Positions 58,556 through 64,000 of a stretch of DNA of 64,000 bases are shown in pieces (within the stretch, counting starts at the first letter, position 1; each line of letters starts with the position of its first letter). The stretch lies in the NCBI RefSeq assembly GCF_902459465.1, contig NC_047067.1:20769680-20833679 (forward strand), read 5' to 3'. The translations under genes and the position numbers were made by a program. Source of the stretch: Asterias rubens. Its lineage: Eukaryota > Echinodermata > Asteroidea > Forcipulatida > Asteriidae. Under the pieces are notes generated by a model. It searched no databases. It was not told the DNA's origin and saw only the letters and a list, made by a program, of their open reading frames with translations.

Positions 58556-60254
58556 TACTGTAATTTTCGGATTATAAACCGCGCGGCGTATAAACCGCAC
58601 TTCCTCAAAATATACAAAAAAATATTAAGATGTCGGCGTATATGCCGCGCGGCGTATAAACCGCGATCAAAATAAAAAAAAGACATAAAAAAACTAACCT
58701 CAAAACACGGAAGTGAAGTACGCAAACCTGCCGCGTTACGGGTGATTTTTTATCTCACACTATCAGTCCTGAGTTATATTTTGTTTCCATCAACAACCCT
58801 TTTCAAGAATTTGCGATTTGATGATCGGTTGTGTTGACCATATGTTTTGTGAACTTCTTTGGCAACAATCTCCGTGAATCAAAGATCGGTCTACAACGCA
58901 CACCGAGAAATAGTTGAACTTTGCCCTGCATCGCATCGCCCTCTGTTGACAAAAGTTGTTCACGTTTGATTAGACTGGGCCCCGAGCCTCAAAGCGTGGG
59001 TCAGACATCAAGCTCCCCGTTGTACAATGGGCAGCCGCTCTACTCGATCCGTCCGAAGTCTAGCCAAGATTTTATGAATGGAACTATCACCGGCCAATCA
59101 ACAACGGCCAATCATCAAACGGCCAATCACTGCCAGCGTGAACACATAGGGGCCGTGCTTGTTTGCGGTCCCCTTGTGGCGATGTGCAGTGACAGGCGGG
59201 CGGCACATCACTCAGTCTTGTATAGTTGGCCGCAATGTGGAGTTGCGTTGTAATTAGAGTGGAAATGTATTAAAGTTTACACTATTGATCGTAATTGAAA
59301 TGATCTATTATAGGATAGCATTCTTTTTGGGTTTTTTTTTTTTGGTTGGCCGGTGTTTCTCCCTCCCTTTTATTGTAGTCCCACAACGAGGATCCACACA
59401 ACAGATTATTGCAACGACGGACGGGCGGACGGACGTAGCGTGTGTGTATGCAGTAATGTATCATGCAGCGTGCACATTAAGCACATGTACACACATGCGA
59501 GTTCGTAAAGCTAGCAATCTGTTAATTGCGCTGCTCAATCTCGAGATTGCACAACAGATGTTGGCTGCACCGTATTGAGCGATGTTCGCCGACGGGTTGC
59601 GCTACGCCCTCGCATTTGCGCCGCCTGGAAATAAAATTCCCAATGTTACTGGACTCAACAATCAGGGCAGGTTGGAAACGTTTTGTTTGATCCCCCGGAG
59701 CGGCATAGCTCTTTGCGTACGTCCATTCACCATTCTGCTGTTGCGGTGTGCGTGGTTGAGCTGAAGAAACCGCTGGCTGACACGAGTGTAGCGGATGTCT
59801 GACGTCAGTATATAAAGATCGTGGGAAAAATAGACAGGGGACGAGTCTATTTCGCTGAGACACGAGTATAGCTTGAATGTCTGACGCCAGCATGTAGAGA
59901 TCGCTAGGATAAATAGACGGGCACCAGTCTAGTCTAACCCGAGTTGCGCTGAGCGGGGGGAGCTAGCTAGCTGAGGGCGGCTGTTAAACGTTTTACAAAG
60001 GAAACATGGAATACAATTGTGGTGGGATTTTCAACAGGTTTTTGTCATCACACAGGCAGGTTTTTGTTCTCGTTTAAGAAAAAAAAAACATTATTTAGAA
60101 TATTTTACAAACGATCTCTCTTTTTAAAAATGCCGTTTTTCTCTTAAATATTTATACGTCGGCTTACAAGCCGCCCGGAGAATAAACCGCAGGAGGTCAA
60201 AAAAATGTCAAAATCAACATATAAACCGCGGTTTATAATCCGAAAATTACGGTA
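58556..60254. mobile_element. 1.7 kb non-autonomous DNA transposon
   Basis: The left end TACTGTAATTTTCGGATTAT and right end ATAATCCGAAAATTACGGTA are inverted repeats of about 28 bp, continuing into AAACCGCG. Subterminal copies of GGCGTATAAACCGC occur at 58585-58610 and 58635-58670, and related AATAAACCGC and CATATAAACCGCGG at 60180-60230. A TA target duplication is compatible. The interior (58740-60150) is unusually CpG-rich, encodes no transposase I can recognise and contains an 80-bp duplication with CRE and TATA motifs. It is probably a cut-and-paste element mobilised in trans, possibly carrying captured host sequence. Confidence 0.85.
59779..59955 (+). promoter_or_regulatory. Duplicated CRE/TATA segment inside transposon
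   Basis: Two imperfect copies of about 80 bp each begin GACACGAGTGTAGC or GACACGAGTATAGC, run through ATGTCTGACGYCAG and end in an AATAGACRGG...GTCTA stretch followed by TTGCGCTGAG or TTTCGCTGAG. Copy 1 has a full CRE TGACGTCA (59800-59807) right before TATATAAAG (59809-59817). Copy 2 is mutated at both. It looks like a core promoter; activity is inference. Confidence 0.55.
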
Positions 60255-62365
60255 TATTAGCATACTGTATGAAGTGTGAATATATGAATTACACTATATA
60301 TGCTTTGTTCTAGCTATTGTGTAGCATTCAAGTTCACTGTACCTGTTGGTCAAACTTTCCCGTTAATTCTCCGCCATTTTGCTCCTTATGATCCCATGAC
60401 TCCATCAAGTAATCATATAATATTGAAGTTGACTTTGTCCGTTGGACCAAGGACTTTGTTTGTCACTGTGATTTTGTCCTGTAGCAGCTACCATTATCTG
60501 CTGTTGACATACAAACCCTCCCCCCCTGTACATGTACTTCATAAACAACCTTGTACCCTTTATGAGTTGACTTGCCCCAGACATTGTTAATTGGGCAATC
60601 TGGTGTGGCATCCAGACAAAACACTCCCCCCCCCCCCCATGGTGTCATTTATTTGAGAGTCCTGTTGGTACTTCAGACTGTCACATTAGATTTGCTCACA
60701 GCTAGGGAGGCTAAGTTTTCAGCAGATACAAACAGTTATGAAATAGAGCTTTGTAGAAAACAAAATTGGTGATGTCACTAATTGCCAGAAAAAAATCTGC
60801 TGATGAAGGAAAAATCAAGTGTAAACGAAGACATGGTACACAATTGATCTTATTGACTAATAACCTTTTTCTGGTGGAAAGCAAATTTGTTATGCTTTCT
60901 CAGATTGTTTACAAATTTGACTGACACATCCTTATGTTTCCAGACAAATTGTTATTTTGAAGTAATTGTTATATGGTTTCGACATTTGTTAAAACTAGAA
61001 CAGGAACACAAATTTTGATTAAATTTTAGGAAACATCCCAAATGTATTTTTAATTTGGTGGACTGATATTCTATTAAAATGTTATGAAAACATTGCAGTT
61101 TTCTTGTATTTTTCATTAAATTAAACTTGTAATGTATGTAGCGCCCACTAGCAATTATTGTTTGGCTGACAACAACGAATGATTCCCGCAGTTTCATGAA
61201 GGTCCCTGTGTAGGAAGCCGGCCGGGTTATCGCCCACAACTTATGCGGTTTGCCGCAGAAAAACATGAAAAGGGAAAAGAGCAAAGATTGAGACGGATGC
61301 GTTTCTAAATGTCGGGAAAACTTGACATTTTAGAGATGATGTGGGGAAATAATGGAGGCTACAAAGAGCAGCTTCATTTTGACCATCCCTCCCCCTCCCT
61401 CAACCACCCACCACCAAGAGTACTCCAAAAAAATTAAAATAACCATCCCCCATGAATGTCTCATCATGGAGGTAGGTCTTATCAGCGTTGGATACAAGTT
61501 ATTATCTAGTCTGTAGTCATTTGTAAGTTTGGCAGCTCAGGGCTGTAATTATTGCCATTAATGAAAATTTTACCCCTTGATGAGAAAAGGCCATGTATAA
61601 AAATGAACAAATTTGTAGAAAAACAAAACAAATATAAAGCCACAGAGGAGTTCAAAAATTCATGTTTATTTTTGAAGGCGATTTGGAGCAACCATCAGTT
61701 CTTTCCAGAACCAACACTGCTCAAAAGAAACTTTCATATGGTGTTACCGCAAACTCACCTCATATTTATTATTGCCAAACATTTTTAGAGGCCACTCTCG
61801 ATCAATAAACTCACTGGGACCTCCAACAAATATGCAATCCATACAAACATCACTAATGACCTTAGTCTTGATCTGATGATGAGTTGTTGTTGACAGTAAA
61901 ACATTTATTATTTCCCATTAATCATTCTTGATGTCTTTTAATCTTGTTTTGCATAGTTTACATTGTTTTTCCCTTGTGTGTAAATATTTTAATGATAGGG
62001 ACCTACTACAGGTTCACAGACGGTGAGCAAACAAACAAGCAGTTCCCTAAAATAAAGAAACGTCCCTGGAGTAACAACAAGTACGTGTTAACATAAAAGT
62101 GGTATAATTAAAAACATAAGATATTGTGTACATGTTTTTAACCTTGTTTTAAGGTGGTGCAAGACTTTTAATAAAGACCAAATGGAAGAATTTTATAACA
62201 GGAAACCTCAAAACCCTATCAATCATTTGAATTGACCTGATAGAACAGACAATAAGACATTTAAACACTTTGATTAAAAACATTCCATTGATCTTATTTT
62301 GAGTTGTGGTTTTCTGGGGATGATCTTCAACTTATAAGATTGGTTCTCAGACACATCAAGGAGTA
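60255..62365. other. Non-coding, possible regulatory island
   Basis: No coding exon recognised. A C run lies at 60626-60638. The stretch 61138-61310 (TAGCAATTATTGTTTGGCTG, then GCCGGCCGGGTTATCGCCCA) has higher complexity than its AT-rich surroundings and is a candidate conserved element. Confidence 0.4.
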
Positions 62366-62428
62366 TGACCATTGATAGTCGACCCATGACTACATAATAT
62401 GTAGTCATGGGTCGACTATCAATGGTCA
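62366..62428. repeat. Perfect 30-bp inverted repeat, 3-base loop
   Basis: Bases 62366-62395 (TGACCATTGATAGTCGACCC onward to ACTACAT) are the exact reverse complement of 62399-62428, separated by AAT. The right arm is followed by extra AATGGTC repeats. A 3-base loop is too tight for a typical microRNA precursor. It could be a young foldback element or a fold-back cloning or assembly artefact. Confidence 0.9.
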
Positions 62429-62574
62429 ATGGTCAATGTATATTATACAGAGTCAGCTTTGTGTCTCATCAAACAACATCAGGCACCTGAAATTAATAGC
62501 CTGTTATGGACCGCCCCATAATAGGAAATTACATCATGGGGCTACATATTAGGAGCTAAATTGAGAACAAACAA

Positions 62575-63205
62575 ACCCAGTTGGGATGCGCATGTCTGAA
62601 TTGAGACCATAGACAAGTGCAGTTGGGATGCCCAAGTCTGAATTGGAAGTTGGGGTGCCCAAGTCCAAATTGAGAGCAGAAAGACCCAGTTGGGATGCTC
62701 AAGTCTGAATTGGAAGTTGGGATGCCCAAGTCTGAATTGAGACCAGAAAAATGCAGTTGGGATGCCCAAGTCTGAATTGAGAGCAGACAAACCCAGTTGG
62801 GATGCCCAAGTCTGAATTGGAAGCTGGGATGCCCAAGTCTGAATTGGAAGTTGGGATGCCCAAGTCTGAATTGAGACCAGAAAAATGCAGTTGGGATGCC
62901 CAAGTCTGAATTGAGAGCAGACAAACCCAGTTGGGATGCCCAAGTCTGAATTGGAAGTTGGGATGCCCAAGTCTGAATTGGAAGTTGGGATGCCCAAGTC
63001 TGAATTGGAAGTTGGGATGCCCAAGTCTGAATTGGAAGTTGGGATGCCCAAGTCTGAATTGGAAGTTGGGATGCCCAAGTCTGAATTGGAAGTTGGGATG
63101 CCCAAGTCTGAATTGAGACCAGGCAAGCGCAGTTGGGATGCCCAAGTCTAAATTGAGAACAGAAAGAACCAGTTGGGATGCCCAAGTCTTCACTGAGACA
63201 AACCC
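62575..63205. repeat. Minisatellite, 27/40-bp units
   Basis: Core GGGATGCCCAAGTCTGAATT is repeated about 20 times. Units of 27 bp (joined by GGAAGTT) form a run at 62930-63110. Units of 40 bp carry either GAGACCAGAAAAATGCAG or GAGAGCAGACAAACCCAG, often in alternating order, giving a higher-order pattern. The 27-bp units keep frames open and the 40-bp ones shift them, so long overlapping open frames appear on both strands; they are not genes. Confidence 0.95.
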
Positions 63206-63660
63206 AGTCTTGGTTTTTGTTCACACCATTGTCTCAGGAATTGCCATACAGTCTTTAATTTCCGAGTCCGTACCCTGCTGAGAAGTCCTTTTCCAGTTCA
63301 CACTTTTCTTCCCTTTGACGTTTCTTGGCACCCTTCTTCATGTCATGTTGTTGAGTGTTCGCTTACTACCCAAGTTGCTTCTCTTTTCAACATTCATCTT
63401 ATCACCTCTTGTTTTTGTTGTTGTCAGCAGAATTTGTTATTATTAAGGTCAGACAGGACACCCTGTACTTGGTAGTGTTTGTGTTTCCATAATGAGCCGC
63501 AGGGGGTGTGGACAGGTCCAGGCTGAGCTGTAAAGATAAGACCTCCTCTAGTTTGTCTTGTGACTCCCTGGGCTGACTCTGCACACCTGTCCTGACACTT
63601 AACCAATCATTAGAAAACACTTCAAAAATTACACTTGTTTTTAAGATCCTTTTGCCTCGA

Positions 63661-63800
63661 ACTTCGCTGTTGAAGGGGCAAGCCAATTACCCTCCGGTAA
63701 GGGGCACTTCTACGAGGAAACTAAAAATTTGTATTGAAACTTAGAGAAGGGCACCACAGCAAAGACACAGGGCACCACGGCAATTGCTGTGAGTGTCATG
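63661..63800 (-). repeat. Interspersed repeat, family R1 copy 4 (reverse)
   Basis: The reverse complement carries TTTGCTGTGGTGCCCTTCTC, CTCGTAGAAGTGCCCCTTAC, GGAGGGTAATTGGCTTGCCC and CTTCAACAGCGAAGTTCGAG, matching the copy at 53433 in order and spacing. The repeat appears to be about 140-150 bp. Confidence 0.8.
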
Positions 63801-64000
63801 GGTTATTTTGAAGCCTGCATTTCCCTTATTAAGGGCTGTTTCTAAAATATTGTTAGCCCAAAACAAAATTACCTTTATGCTGGCTCCATTAGCTTGAATA
63901 ATTGGGTTTCTTCTGATATTACATGCATGAATTGTCATACATTGTTAATACCTGTTTATGCTGGCAATTAAAATGGAGAATTATTGATTTTTCTACCTCT

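Noticed and set aside
58921-59893. Open frames inside the 1.7 kb transposon as a transposase
   Set aside because: The frames (110 and 123 codons) show no transposase motifs and overlap on opposite strands.
62366-62428. microRNA precursor
   Set aside because: The loop is three bases and pairing is perfect to the end, unlike processed animal precursors.
62542-63224. Long overlapping open frames on both strands
   Set aside because: They follow the 27/40-bp minisatellite in several frames at once, the signature of a repeat, not of coding selection.

Overview
This is eukaryotic, metazoan nuclear DNA. It holds multi-exon genes with GT-AG introns, animal-specific gene families (a C1q/collagen secreted protein, ERdj5, the SOSS-B single-strand DNA-binding protein, AAMP, ZC3H15), many short inverted-repeat transposons, tRNA-derived SINEs and minisatellites. 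Several interspersed repeats resemble, from memory only, repeats of echinoderm (probably sea star) genomes. I therefore suggest an echinoderm, but this was not checked against any database.

Layout. 1-2300: a decayed front-end fatty acid desaturase (FADS2-like) on the + strand, with lost start codon, duplicated exon, central deletion and frameshift. 4794-12689: AAMP (+), 11 coding exons, with a duplicated exon 2 and a roughly 2.4 kb minisatellite in intron 9. 14160-15047: a secreted collagen-C1q protein (-), coding region in one exon. 16574-18774: NABP/SOSS-B (+), 6 coding exons. 19721-24765: ZC3H15 (+), 10 coding exons. 27790-35629: DNAJC10/ERdj5 (-), 20 coding exons ending in KDEL, tail to tail with ZC3H15. 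I read exon boundaries directly from splice sites and reading phase. The spliced proteins are about 412, 295, 212, 442 and 819 residues.

36.5-64 kb contains no coding exon I can recognise. It is AT-rich and filled with MITEs, diverged local duplications, SINE fragments, a 1.7 kb non-coding inverted-repeat transposon (58556-60254), a perfect 30-bp hairpin (62366-62428) and a second minisatellite (62575-63200). It may be intergenic or a large intron, and it has a few islands of more complex sequence that could be regulatory.

The protein genes are mostly housekeeping genes acting in different processes: ribosome-associated GTPase regulation (ZC3H15), ER disulphide reduction (DNAJC10), DNA repair (NABP) and a WD40 scaffold linked to ribosome assembly and migration (AAMP). 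They are not a pathway. Their co-linearity is notable because the human orthologues DNAJC10, ZC3H15, NABP1 and AAMP all lie on 2q32-q35, which suggests an old linkage group. I found no clearly undescribed biological system. The most checkable new observations are the desaturase relic, the AAMP exon duplication, the 8-bp-TSD MITE family with an internally deleted copy, the antisense-open minisatellite and the CRE/TATA duplication inside the 1.7 kb transposon.
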